Assembly: GCA_017503735.1 (NCBI GenBank)
Contig: JAFVSN010000031.1
Span: forward strand, 1 to 64,000
Length of the DNA: 64,000 nucleotides
Origin: Lachnospiraceae bacterium
Lineage (GTDB): Bacteria; Bacillota; Clostridia; Lachnospirales; Lachnospiraceae
Direction of reading: 5' to 3'
Part shown: piece after piece, positions 16,795-25,164 of the stretch
How the letters are laid out: every line of letters starts with the position of its first letter
How positions within the stretch are numbered: the stretch's first letter is position 1
Made by a program: the position numbers and the translations under genes
Notes under the pieces: generated by a model
Seen by the model: the letters and a program-made list of their open reading frames with translations, nothing else
Databases searched by the model: none
Told to the model about the DNA's origin: nothing

Positions 16795-16867
16795 GGTGCC
16801 GAAATTCTATTCTCAAAAATCAAGAGGAAGATGGTGTAGAATAGAAGATAACGTAAAACACGGTTTA

Positions 16868-16896
16868 TTGTCTTTTAGCATAGTTTGTGGTAGAAT
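16868..16896 (+). promoter_or_regulatory. Promoter of the epimerase gene
   Basis: TTGTCT (16868-16873), 17-base spacer, TAGAAT (16891-16896), about 30 bases upstream of the start. Confidence 0.65.
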
Positions 16897-16927
16897 GAAA
16901 GCGGTTTTCAGAAGGGAGGAATCGCAT

Positions 16928-17890
16928 ATGGCAGATAAGGTGCTGATTTTAGGCGGTAGTTATTTTGTTGGCAGGAAGCTTGTAGAGTATCTGGCGGGAC
17001 ACGGCTATGAGGTGACGGTGTTGAACCGGGGTACAAAGCCGCTTTCCATAGAAGGGGTACAGCAGATTTGTTGTGACCGGAATGACGGGGACGGGATGAA
17101 GGCAGCTCTTGCCGGAACGGCATTTGATTATGTGATTGATGTGAGCTGGCAGGATGTTTCCTGGGTGGAGAAGCTTTGCGCCGCCTTGCCTTTTGACACG
17201 GTGAAGAAGCTTGTGTTTATCAGCTCCAGTGCAGTGTATGATGTGGAGCACTTACAGATTCCGTTTACGGAGACGGATGCTTTGGCGGAGAATAAATACT
17301 GGACTTTTTACGGGAAAGGTAAGATTGATGCAGAAATGTATTATTCCGAATTTTTGCGAGAGAAAAAGACGGAACTTGTGATACTTCGACCACCGTATAT
17401 TTACGGTGAATACAATTATGCCCAGAGAGAAAGTTTGATTTTTAGGCAGCTTATGGAGGACAGACCTGTGGTGATTCCGGCATCCAATCCGAAGTTGCAG
17501 TTTATTTATACAGAGGATTTGGCGGCGATTACGGAACACCTCTTAAAGTCCGGAACAGGGAAGGAATGTATTTTTAACGTAGGAAACAGAGAAGCGGTCA
17601 CTTCCAAAGAATGGGTGGAGGTATGTGCGAAGGTTGCCGGAAAACAACCGGAGATTATGGAAGTGGATTATGGGTCACTTGGCAGGAATGTAAGAGATTT
17701 TTATCCGTTTTTTGACTATGATAATGTGCTTGAGGTTTCGAAAGTAGGCGGGATAATCCATAGGGAGACGGAGTTTGAAGATGGACTTAAAACGTCTTTT
17801 GCCTGGTTCATAGGAAATAGAGATAACATTACGTTTAAGGCGAATGTGGACAAGAATTTGTATGAAATCATTGCGGAGTTGTCGGTGTGA
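16928..17890 (+). CDS. NAD-dependent epimerase/dehydratase family protein
   Basis: A 320-residue extended SDR protein starting at ATG 16928 behind GGGAGGA. The Rossmann motif is at the N-terminus in the form LILGGSYFVGRKLVEYL (GGxxFxG variant), followed by the strand-end basic pair LNRGTKP. The catalytic region shows ISSSAVYD and, where a YxxxK is expected, YGKGKIDAEMYY. Substrate cannot be read from the sequence; related proteins act on nucleotide sugars or RNA-associated partners. It is a single gene with its own promoter. Confidence 0.8.
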   Translation: MADKVLILGGSYFVGRKLVEYLAGHGYEVTVLNRGTKPLSIEGVQQICCDRNDGDGMKAALAGTAFDYVIDVSWQDVSWVEKLCAALPFDTVKKLVFISSSAVYDVEHLQIPFTETDALAENKYWTFYGKGKIDAEMYYSEFLREKKTELVILRPPYIYGEYNYAQRESLIFRQLMEDRPVVIPASNPKLQFIYTEDLAAITEHLLKSGTGKECIFNVGNREAVTSKEWVEVCAKVAGKQPEIMEVDYGSLGRNVRDFYPFFDYDNVLEVSKVGGIIHRETEFEDGLKTSFAWFIGNRDNITFKANVDKNLYEIIAELSV

Positions 17891-17979
17891 GATACTTTTA
17901 CTTATAACTCCATAAGTACAACTAATAAATTATATGAATATTTTTCGTGACATTCCTACTAGGAAAAGCGTGAAAAGTA

Positions 17980-17988
17980 TGCTATGAT
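17980..17988 (+). promoter_or_regulatory. Extended -10 promoter of purM
   Basis: TGC-TATGAT (extended -10, 17980-17988) without a good -35 box. A short stem, CCCCG/CGGGG, lies in the leader at 18000-18016. I looked for a purine riboswitch and did not see one. Confidence 0.45.
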
Positions 17989-18043
17989 AAAGGTAACTTC
18001 CCCGAGATAGCGCGGGGTATAAAGCAGACAGGAGGATATGACG

Positions 18044-19069
18044 ATGGATTACAAGAAAGCCGGAGTGGATATTGAGGCCGGGTACAAGGCAGTGGAATTG
18101 ATGAAGGAGCATGTAAAGGGTACGATGCGTCCGGAAGTATTGAACGGTCTCGGAGGTTTTTCCGGAGCATTTGCATTGGATCGTTTTATGACAATGAAGC
18201 AGCCGACTTTACTTTCCGGTACGGACGGTGTAGGTACGAAGTTAAAGCTTGCTTTTATTTTAGACAAGCATGATACCATCGGTATCGACTGTGTTGCAAT
18301 GTGTGTAAATGACGTGGCATGTGCAGGCGGTGAGCCGTTGTTTTTCCTAGACTATGTTGCATGCGGCAAGAACATTCCGGAGAAGATTGCTACTATCGTA
18401 AGCGGTGTAGCAGAGGGATGTAAGCAGGCAGGTGCTGCATTGATCGGTGGTGAAACCGCAGAGATGCCGGGCTTTTATCCGGAAGATGAGTACGACCTTG
18501 CGGGTTTTGCGGTTGGTATCGTGGACCGCGCTGAGATGATTACCGGCGAGAACATGAAGGACGGCGACGTGTTGATCGGTATCGCTTCCTCCGGTATTCA
18601 CAGTAACGGATATTCCTTGGTTCGTAAGGTATTCCCGATGGAGCGTAAGCCGCTTGATGTTTATTATGAATCCTTAGGTATGACCCTCGGTGAAAAGCTT
18701 TTGACTCCGACCAAGATTTATGTGAAGGCGCTTTCTTCTTTAAAGACCAACGGTGTTGTTGTAAAGGCTTGCAGCCATGTAACCGGTGGCGGTTTCTACG
18801 AGAACATTCCGAGAATGCTTCCGGAAGGCATCCGTGCGCAGGTTAAGAAGAATGCTTACGAAGTACCGGCAATCTTTAAGATGCTTGCGAAGGATGGTAA
18901 CATCGAGGAGCAGATGATGTATAATACCTACAACATGGGTATCGGTATGGTAATCGCAGTGGATAAGGCTGATGCAGACAAGGCAGTAGCTACCTTAAAG
19001 GCAGCAGGAGAAGAAGCATATATCCTCGGTGAGGCTGTAAACGGCGAAAAGGGTATTGATATTCTGTAA
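18044..19069 (+). CDS. purM: Phosphoribosylformylglycinamidine cyclo-ligase (AIR synthase)
   Basis: A 341-residue enzyme of de novo purine synthesis that closes FGAM to AIR using ATP. ATG 18044 is eight bases from AGGAGG; ATG 18038 is too close. Family motifs: [54 protein letters not shown] (cited in parts), [11 protein letters not shown], and [16 protein letters not shown]. The next two genes are purN and purD, but other pur genes are absent from the window. Confidence 0.95.
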   Translation: MDYKKAGVDIEAGYKAVELMKEHVKGTMRPEVLNGLGGFSGAFALDRFMTMKQPTLLSGTDGVGTKLKLAFILDKHDTIGIDCVAMCVNDVACAGGEPLFFLDYVACGKNIPEKIATIVSGVAEGCKQAGAALIGGETAEMPGFYPEDEYDLAGFAVGIVDRAEMITGENMKDGDVLIGIASSGIHSNGYSLVRKVFPMERKPLDVYYESLGMTLGEKLLTPTKIYVKALSSLKTNGVVVKACSHVTGGGFYENIPRMLPEGIRAQVKKNAYEVPAIFKMLAKDGNIEEQMMYNTYNMGIGMVIAVDKADADKAVATLKAAGEEAYILGEAVNGEKGIDIL

Positions 19070-19091
19070 TGTATTTTATGGCGTGTGCGGT

Positions 19092-19181
19092 GTCCGGTCT
19101 GAAAGGCCGGCGCGGCATGCGCTTTCCGTTTGAAGAAGTACCCACAAGGTGAGTACTTTTCTTCATTTCCAAACGATAAAA
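19092..19181 (+). other. Hairpins between purM and purN
   Basis: A GTCCGGTC/GGCCGG stem near 19092 and a longer one in which CGTTTGAAGAAGTAC (from 19127) faces GTACTTTTCTTC and CCAAACG. No T-tract follows, so the message probably continues into purN. Confidence 0.45.
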
Positions 19182-19191
19182 GGAGGTCTCT

Positions 19192-19818
19192 ATGACGAAA
19201 ATCGTAGTTTTGGTATCCGGCGGCGGAACAAATTTGCAGGCAATTATGGACAAGATGGACAGTGGTTCCGTTACCAATGCAGAAATCGTGGCTGTTATCA
19301 GTAACAAGGCAGATGCCTATGCGTTGGAGCGTGCAAGAAACAAGGGGATTGCCGCAGAGTGCATTTCTCCGAAGAGTTTTGCATCCCGTGCCGAGTTTAA
19401 TGAAGCACTTTTGGCAGGTGTAAAAAAGTATGAGCCGGATTTGATTGTGTTGGCAGGCTATCTTGTAATTTTACCGGCGTGTCTCATTCAGGCATACCCG
19501 CAGAAGATTTTAAATATTCACCCGTCTCTTATCCCGTCCTTTTGCGGCGATGGTTTTTACGGACTTCATGTTCATGAAGCGGTTTTGGCAAGAGGCAATA
19601 AGGTGACCGGAGCTACGGTACATTTTGTAGATGAGGGAACGGATACCGGTCCGATTCTTATGCAGAAGGCGGTGGCCGTAAAGTGCGGGGACACACCGGA
19701 AGTATTACAACGTCGTGTGATGGAAGAGGCGGAATGGGAGATTCTTCCGGCTGCCATTCACGCCATTGCAAACGGCAAGGTGACCTGGCAGGACGGCAAG
19801 GCGTTTGTGGTTGAGTAG
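19192..19818 (+). CDS. purN: Phosphoribosylglycinamide formyltransferase
   Basis: A 208-residue folate-dependent GAR transformylase. The N-terminal VLVSGGGTNLQAI phosphate-binding loop, the INIHPSL-type segment (LNIHPSLIPSF), the catalytic Asp region (VHFVDEGTDTGPI) and the GATVH motif are all present. ATG 19192 follows AGGAGG. It uses 10-formyl-THF to convert GAR to FGAR. Confidence 0.95.
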   Translation: MTKIVVLVSGGGTNLQAIMDKMDSGSVTNAEIVAVISNKADAYALERARNKGIAAECISPKSFASRAEFNEALLAGVKKYEPDLIVLAGYLVILPACLIQAYPQKILNIHPSLIPSFCGDGFYGLHVHEAVLARGNKVTGATVHFVDEGTDTGPILMQKAVAVKCGDTPEVLQRRVMEEAEWEILPAAIHAIANGKVTWQDGKAFVVE

Positions 19819-19939
19819 GAGTTACGGTTATTTTTGTTGAAATGAAACTATAGTCGGTGGCTTGAAGAAAGGTTGTCTTTCGGAAGGATGCCGAAGGAAT
19901 TGGAAATAAAATAGAAATATGACAGACGGAGGAAGAAAC

Positions 19940-21214
19940 ATGAAGGTTTTAATCGTAGGTGGAGGCGGAAGAGAGCACGCCATTGCTTGGAAGGTAGCTC
20001 AGAGTAAAAAAGTAGACAAGATGTATTGTGCACCGGGCAATGCAGGTATTGCGGAGTTTTGTGAGTGTGTAAATATCGGAGTAATGGAAACCGAGAAGCT
20101 TGCGGAGTTTGCGGCACAGGAAAAGATTGATTTGACCATTATCGGACCGGATGATTCTCTCGGTGCGGGTGTGGTAGATGCTTTTGAAGCAAAGGGACTT
20201 CGTGTATTCGGACCGAGAAAGAATGCGGCGATCATCGAAGGTTCCAAGGCGTTTTCCAAGGATTTGATGAAGAAATACAATATCCCGACGGCAGCTTATG
20301 AAGTATTTACCGATGCGAAAACAGCAATTGAGTACTTAAAGACCAGCCCGTATCCGACCGTATTAAAGGCGGACGGTTTGGCTCTCGGTAAGGGCGTTTT
20401 GATTTGCAATAACTATGAGGAAGCAGTTGCCGGTGTAAAGGCAATTATGGAAGATAAGCAGTTCGGTAGTGCAGGGGATAAGTTGGTTATCGAAGAGTTC
20501 ATGACCGGACCGGAAGTTTCCGTGTTGGCATTCTGTGACGGTAACATCATTAAGACCATGACCAGTGCCCAGGATCACAAGCGCGCAAAGGACGGTGATC
20601 AGGGATTGAACACCGGCGGTATGGGTACATTCTCTCCGACTCCGTTCTACACGGACGAGGTGGATGCGTTCTGTAAGAAGTACATTTATCAGCCGACCAT
20701 GGATGCCATGAAGGCTGAGGGCAGACCGTTTGTAGGTGTGCTTTTCGTAGGACTTATGTTGACCCCGAACGGTCCGAGAGTGCTTGAGTACAATGCACGT
20801 TTCGGTGATCCGGAGACCCAGGTGGTGCTTCCGCGTATGGAGAACGATATCGTGGATGTATTTGAGGCTTGTATCGACGGAAAGCTTGACACCATTGACC
20901 TGAAGTTTGCAGATAATGCAGCAGTTTGTGTAGTACTTGCTTCCGACGGATATCCGGAGCATTACGAGAAGGGCTTCCCGATTGAGGGATTGGACACCTT
21001 TAAGACCAAAGACGGCTATTATGTATTCCATGCCGGAACGAAGTTTGATAACGGCAAGGTGGTAACCAACGGAGGACGTGTGCTTGGTGTGGTTGCGGTA
21101 GGCGACGATTTAAAGGGTGCCCGTGCCAATGCTTATGCGGCAACGGAGTGGATTTCCTTTGCCAACAAGTATAAGAGAAACGATATCGGTAAGGCAATTG
21201 ATTTCGTGAAGTAA
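19940..21214 (+). CDS. purD: Phosphoribosylamine-glycine ligase
   Basis: A 424-residue ATP-grasp enzyme joining phosphoribosylamine and glycine. ATG 19940 lies eight bases behind GGAGG; an in-frame ATG at 19919 has none. Motifs: MKVLIVGGGGREHAIAWK at the N-terminus, LKADGLALGKGV, EEFMTGPEVSVLAFCDG, QDHKRAKDGDQGLNTGGMG (GARS signature), and RFGDPETQ. It ends the pur cluster and is followed by a terminator. Confidence 0.95.
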   Translation: MKVLIVGGGGREHAIAWKVAQSKKVDKMYCAPGNAGIAEFCECVNIGVMETEKLAEFAAQEKIDLTIIGPDDSLGAGVVDAFEAKGLRVFGPRKNAAIIEGSKAFSKDLMKKYNIPTAAYEVFTDAKTAIEYLKTSPYPTVLKADGLALGKGVLICNNYEEAVAGVKAIMEDKQFGSAGDKLVIEEFMTGPEVSVLAFCDGNIIKTMTSAQDHKRAKDGDQGLNTGGMGTFSPTPFYTDEVDAFCKKYIYQPTMDAMKAEGRPFVGVLFVGLMLTPNGPRVLEYNARFGDPETQVVLPRMENDIVDVFEACIDGKLDTIDLKFADNAAVCVVLASDGYPEHYEKGFPIEGLDTFKTKDGYYVFHAGTKFDNGKVVTNGGRVLGVVAVGDDLKGARANAYAATEWISFANKYKRNDIGKAIDFVK

Positions 21215-21345
21215 ATGATAGAGAGCCACTTTTGGTGTTAGTACCGGAAGTGAAACGTAGATGCGCACTCGCACGATTGGAAGATGTCGCAAGCGATTGT
21301 GCTTGGCGTAAGAGTTCCTAAGATGTAATATAAGAATTATATGTG

Positions 21346-21389
21346 CTGCCACATTTACGGCTGAGAGTTGTAGGTGTGGCAGTTTTTTT
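21346..21389 (+). terminator. Terminator of the pur cluster
   Basis: CTGCCACA (21346-21353) pairs with TGTGGCAG (21375-21382) and is followed by seven T. Confidence 0.8.
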
Positions 21390-21450
21390 GTGCTTCCGGG
21401 TGGTAGGAGAGTGTGTTCTGAACGTGCCATCGCTGTATTTGTCGGATATT

Positions 21451-21550
21451 TTACCATGATGTATTTGTTTTCTTTTGGTATCATGGTAAGGAAAAATTGC
21501 TTTTCCGGAATAGTACCATGAGATTTATAGAATCTTATGTTCTCATGGTA
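21451..21550. repeat. Two adjacent hairpins built on the ACCATGA motif
   Basis: TTACCATGAT (21451-21460) pairs perfectly with ATCATGGTAA (21480-21489); TACCATGAGA (21514-21523) pairs perfectly with TCTCATGGTA (21541-21550). The four arms share the core ACCATGA, so the two hairpins look like a duplicated unit. They lie in the 454-base gap between the convergent purD and pmbA genes; the rest of that gap holds the two terminators and nothing else I recognise. Confidence 0.75.
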
Positions 21551-21592
21551 AACGTTGGCTATTTGTACCGTAATGATTTCCGATGTAAACAA

Positions 21593-21632
21593 AATGCCGG
21601 GTGCAACAGAAGTATCTCAGTTGCACCCGGCA
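21593..21632 (-). terminator. Terminator of tldD-pmbA
   Basis: GCCGGGTGCAAC pairs with GTTGCACCCGGC; on the minus strand the stem is followed by ATTTTGTTT. Confidence 0.8.
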
Positions 21633-21668
21633 TAATTATTAAATATTCATCCGGTGAAGAAGAACAAC

Positions 21669-22883
21669 CTACTCCTTCGGCATAATCTTGACTTTCATGA
21701 GCACGCTCTTGTCGTTAAATACCGGCTGGTCGGAACCTACGCCGATAAAGTCCTTTCCGAACATGTCATACATGTTGGAGGATAAGGTAAACGGAGGCAG
21801 GGAACCGAGGAATTTCTCGCCGTCGCAAAGGAAAGCGTGATGTACCGGCATAACGTAATCGCCTTTTTCGTTGAAACCGCCGCCGCTGGCATTGTCCAAT
21901 ACGATGGTGTATCTTCCGTCTAAGAGTTCTTTTGTGGTCTTAGGGCTTCGCTTAATGAGAAGGTTAACCTTTCCGTTGGACGGAATGTCAGAGAAGTTGT
22001 TCCAGGCATTGCCGGTGTATGGAACGCCGTATTTTTCTGCAACGCGATGGTCGGAGTAACCGAGAAGCGGCACGCCCTTGTCGATGAACACACGGCGGTC
22101 GTTTTCTCTTACATAGCCTTCACCGTCCCAGAAAGCCTGATGCCAGCATTCTTCGTCGGACCAGTCATCCACTAAGGTAAAGTCTTCGGAGAAGAGTTTC
22201 TGTCCCAGCTTTCCACTAAACAGGGAGGTGCCCAGAGCCAGACTTTCTGCGTTGAGGCAACCCTTTACCATGCCGATCAGTCCATAGTACTGGGATTGCA
22301 AAATGGCGTCTTTCGGAAAGTCTACTTGCTTTTCGTAATTAGCTAAGTAATTATCAGCCATGTCGTAGAACTTTTCGAGAGAAAAGTCTCTCTGACCGAT
22401 ATCAAAGTATCCGTCCGTAATGTTTTTACTGTCTTTGTGTTTGTAGCTGATATTTACATGAACACTGCTGTCGGTATTTTCAAAGTCCAGTCCGTTATCA
22501 TTGGTGCGCAGATGGGTGTCCGTTTCCTGAGAAAAGTCGCCGGACAAGGTAAACTGCGGATATTTCTCACTGATATGTGCCAGAGCTTCCTTGGCGATGT
22601 CTAACAGTTCCCGGTCACTAAGGATGCGCTCGCATTTGTTACGCTTGCGGCTGCCGGTGGCAAGGGGATACGGATACGGACGCTTTAGTGCAAGGTTCTG
22701 TTCTGCTCTTTTGTAGCCTTCTTCGTTACTCATTTCTCCCACCTGATAGTGGATGCCCGCAAAACCGTCCCGGTACACACGGAAGGAATATTCCGGTGCT
22801 ACCTTTTTCTGAAAGGAAACAATCTTGTTTTCTTCGAATGTGACGGTTGAAGTTGTATTGATATAACTGAATTTTTCTTTCAT
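21669..22883 (-). CDS. pmbA: TldE/PmbA-type subunit of a TldD/E protease
   Basis: A 404-residue protein of the PmbA/TldD superfamily. It lacks the HExxxH motif of its partner, as expected for the non-catalytic TldE-like subunit, and shows the C-terminal family features (DNASGGGFNEKGDYVMPVHH, SNMYDMFGKDFIGVG). ATG 22883 sits behind GGAGG and only 12 bases after the tldD stop. TldD/E pairs digest unfolded peptides and mature some ribosomally made peptides; no such precursor gene is visible nearby. Confidence 0.85.
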   Translation of the reverse strand: MKEKFSYINTTSTVTFEENKIVSFQKKVAPEYSFRVYRDGFAGIHYQVGEMSNEEGYKRAEQNLALKRPYPYPLATGSRKRNKCERILSDRELLDIAKEALAHISEKYPQFTLSGDFSQETDTHLRTNDNGLDFENTDSSVHVNISYKHKDSKNITDGYFDIGQRDFSLEKFYDMADNYLANYEKQVDFPKDAILQSQYYGLIGMVKGCLNAESLALGTSLFSGKLGQKLFSEDFTLVDDWSDEECWHQAFWDGEGYVRENDRRVFIDKGVPLLGYSDHRVAEKYGVPYTGNAWNNFSDIPSNGKVNLLIKRSPKTTKELLDGRYTIVLDNASGGGFNEKGDYVMPVHHAFLCDGEKFLGSLPPFTLSSNMYDMFGKDFIGVGSDQPVFNDKSVLMKVKIMPKE

Positions 22884-22895
22884 GTGATTCCCCTC

Positions 22896-24233
22896 CTAAT
22901 TTACGGTAAGTGTTTTGACACGGATGGACGGACCGCCGGCAGAAACCGGAGCACTCTGTCCGTTTTTTCCACAGACAAAGGTGTCAAACAGTTCAAAATC
23001 CGTACCGATGGCATCGATGTCAAACAAGGTTTTAAATACGCTTCCGGTGACTACGTTTGCACGAACCGGTTCACAGAGCTTGCCGTCCCGGATGCGGTAG
23101 CAAAGACTCGGTTGCATGGTAAAGGTGGACATGCCGGTACCATAGTTTACCTGGTAAACGTAGATACCGTCTTTGATTTCTTTTATCATTTCTTCCGGGT
23201 CGTCGGTACCGCCCTCTATGTAGGTATTGGTCATACGGACCATCGGAGTATACAAATAGCTTTCTGCTCTTGCGTTTCCGGTCAAGGCTTCGCCTAGCGT
23301 AGTGGCGGATTTTGCGTCGTGGAGTCTGCCGGTAAGGATGCCCTTGTCAATCAGACATACGCCTTTTGCCTTGGTGCCTTCGTCATCGTAAGGGACATAG
23401 CCGTGATTTGGTAAATCTCCTACGTCACGGATGGTGAGCTTGTCGTTTCCAACCTTTTTGCCCATAATCCACTCGTCCTGCAATGCTTTGTCGTTTAGCA
23501 TAAAGTCGGCTTCACTTTTATGACCGAAGCTTTCATGTGCGAACATAGCGGTAACCACAGGGGATAAGATACAGGTGTAATCTCCCGGAACCACATCTAC
23601 GGCATTTCTGGCGTAATCTAAGTAACGATCCCGTTCCGCAATGATCTCGTCGGTACGATTCAGTAGGCGGTCAAAGGAAAGCTCGGTGTAGTATTTGCCG
23701 CCTTCGGTGGTAATGTCGTTTACGGTAAAATTGTAGAAGATGCTCATGGTGCAGTATTGCATATCCTGTACAATGGCAGCTCCCTTGCTGGAGTAGAATT
23801 GTTTCTTTACGTGGGTGCTGTTGTAACTTCCGGTGTAGAGTTTCAGTTCCGGAATCGACTTATCCACACATTCGTCCAAATAAGTAAGGACAAGTTTTTT
23901 TGTCTTTTCCCGAGGAACTTTCCGCAAATCGTTTTCTCCTTCGAAACGAAGAACGGTGTCCTTGTTTGCTTCAAAGGCTGCCACCACCGGGTCCTTTAAA
24001 ATGTCCGGGTTCGGTGTGGCCAGGGTGGCTAAATTGTCGATTTCTGCCTGAATGCCGGCAATGTCATTGGTGGTGCCGGTGTACCACATGGTACCGTCAT
24101 ATACGCGGATGATGGCACCGGTGACCGAGGTGGCGGAATCTGTTTCAACGTCCCCGTTTTTTACATAGAAGAAGGTGCTGTCCGTTTCTTCGATTCGTAC
24201 GTCGGTGTATAAATCTTTTGGAAATTGATACAT
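22896..24233 (-). CDS. tldD: Metalloprotease TldD
   Basis: A 445-residue catalytic subunit. The TldD zinc motif HESFGH is at residues 233-238, preceded by SPVVTAMFA and followed by KSEADFML. Later segments (LPNHGYVPYDDEGTKAKG, MTNTYIEGG) are typical of the family. ATG 24233 follows AAGGAGG. It is the first gene of a two-gene unit read leftward, away from the T-box operon. Confidence 0.92.
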   Translation of the reverse strand: MYQFPKDLYTDVRIEETDSTFFYVKNGDVETDSATSVTGAIIRVYDGTMWYTGTTNDIAGIQAEIDNLATLATPNPDILKDPVVAAFEANKDTVLRFEGENDLRKVPREKTKKLVLTYLDECVDKSIPELKLYTGSYNSTHVKKQFYSSKGAAIVQDMQYCTMSIFYNFTVNDITTEGGKYYTELSFDRLLNRTDEIIAERDRYLDYARNAVDVVPGDYTCILSPVVTAMFAHESFGHKSEADFMLNDKALQDEWIMGKKVGNDKLTIRDVGDLPNHGYVPYDDEGTKAKGVCLIDKGILTGRLHDAKSATTLGEALTGNARAESYLYTPMVRMTNTYIEGGTDDPEEMIKEIKDGIYVYQVNYGTGMSTFTMQPSLCYRIRDGKLCEPVRANVVTGSVFKTLFDIDAIGTDFELFDTFVCGKNGQSAPVSAGGPSIRVKTLTVN

Positions 24234-24270
24234 GGTGTAAACCCTCCTTATACATTTTTATCCAAGAATC

Positions 24271-24299
24271 AGTATAGCATAAAGAACGGTTGAGGTCTA
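24271..24299 (-). promoter_or_regulatory. Promoter of tldD-pmbA
   Basis: Minus strand: TAGACC (-35), 17 bases, TGC-TATACT (extended -10, 24276-24271). Confidence 0.55.
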
Positions 24300-24379
24300 G
24301 AGAATTGTAAGGATATGATGTGCTGTTTTGTGGAGGAGCACAACCGGAATTTGTGAAAAAAGTATCTGGGTATTTTTTC

Positions 24380-24408
24380 TTGACTTCCCGTAAAACCTAT
24401 GATAAGAT
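24380..24408 (+). promoter_or_regulatory. Promoter of the T-box operon
   Basis: TTGACT (24380-24385), 17-base spacer, TAAGAT (24403-24408). A start near 24415 would give a full-length T-box leader. Confidence 0.75.
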
Positions 24409-24414
24409 AACAAT

Positions 24415-24693
24415 AATCAGAGAAAAGGCAATGAAGGAAAAGAGTAGGTATCCGAAACGGTACAGAGAGAAGACGGTGGTGCAAGTCTTTGCGGGAAGGA
24501 TAGTGAAGCAGTTCCGGAGCTTTGAACCCAACGGCGTGTCTTAGTAGGCTTCAACGGAGTTCCCCCGTTACAGGGAAACGGTATTCGCATCGCGTGTATC
24601 GGCAGAGTGCAGGGGTTTCCCTGAAGTTAGGTGGTAACACGGACAGAATGTTCGCCCTAAGTTGATAGGTTTCTATCGACTTGGGGCTTTTTT
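24415..24693 (+). promoter_or_regulatory. T-box leader, specifier probably GCA (alanine)
   Basis: Stem I features are present: AGTAGG near 24442, the distal GAGAG..GGTGGTG pair (24465-24480) and a specifier region GTGAA-GCA-GTTCCGGAG with GCA at 24508-24510. The T-box sequence AGGTGGTAACACGG is at 24629-24642; its TGGT would pair with a tRNA end whose discriminator is A, which fits tRNA-Ala. A terminator follows (24654-24693: GCCCTAAGT/ACTTGGGGC plus T6). Uncharged tRNA would favour readthrough into the downstream genes. T-box identity is secure; the specifier was aligned by eye to glyQ-type leaders and could be off by a base. Confidence 0.9.
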
Positions 24694-24794
24694 CGTGTAG
24701 GCAAAGTGAGCATGCGAGCAACTTGCGGGAACTTGTTCCTACGCAATTGCGCAGTCATGCGAACGCGCCCACGACCGAGTGACGAAGTCACGAG
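24694..24794 (-). repeat. Dispersed 101-bp palindromic intergenic element, copy 2
   Basis: The reverse complement matches 10452-10552 over the same 101-base length. Conserved blocks are the outer 47 and 28 bases; the middle 26 bases differ but keep a stem (GGAAC 24728-24732, GTTCC 24735-24739). It begins immediately after the T-tract of the T-box terminator and lies within the operon leader. Confidence 0.85.
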
Positions 24795-24854
24795 GTTGGG
24801 GTGCACGGATGAGCATGCCGACAAGTAGATTAAATAGTTAGGAGGTAAAAATAA

Positions 24855-25145
24855 ATGGGAATTCAATCAATTGATGCGGAAGAGGATCAGTTTGCTTATC
24901 GTTATGATACACAGTTGTTAATCGACAGAAGAGATGAGGATTTAGACGAGGATGCGATTGCGGACTATATTACGGAACATTTTGAGGGGAATAGTTTGAT
25001 TGCCGCAGGAGATGAAGATTTAATTAAAATTCATTTCCATACAAATGAGCCGTGGAAGCTTTTGGAGTATTGCAGTTCCATCGGTGAAATTTATGATATT
25101 GTTGTAGAAGATATGATCAGACAGGCAAACGGATTACAGGGATAA
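24855..25145 (+). CDS. Small stand-alone protein related to the middle domain of FakA/DAK2 kinases
   Basis: A 96-residue protein. The region EDQFAYRYDTQLLIDRRDED ... SLIAAGDEDLIKIHFHTNEP ... LEYCSSIGEIYDIVVEDM follows the pattern of the middle/C-terminal part of FakA (YloV), where the sequence reads like LVVADDDLVKVHVHTN. The kinase domain itself is missing, and there is no frame continuing it on either side. ATG 24855 lies nine bases behind AGGAGG. First gene of the T-box operon. Its biochemical role is not known to me. Confidence 0.65.
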   Translation: MGIQSIDAEEDQFAYRYDTQLLIDRRDEDLDEDAIADYITEHFEGNSLIAAGDEDLIKIHFHTNEPWKLLEYCSSIGEIYDIVVEDMIRQANGLQG

Positions 25146-25164
25146 ACTTGTTTAAGGAGGCACT

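Noticed and set aside
17891-18043. Purine riboswitch ahead of purM
   Set aside because: Conserved core segments of purine aptamers were not found; only a short CCCCG/CGGGG stem.
24320-24544. Open frame across the start of the T-box
   Set aside because: The region is explained by promoter and T-box structure; the peptide looks like translated RNA motif.
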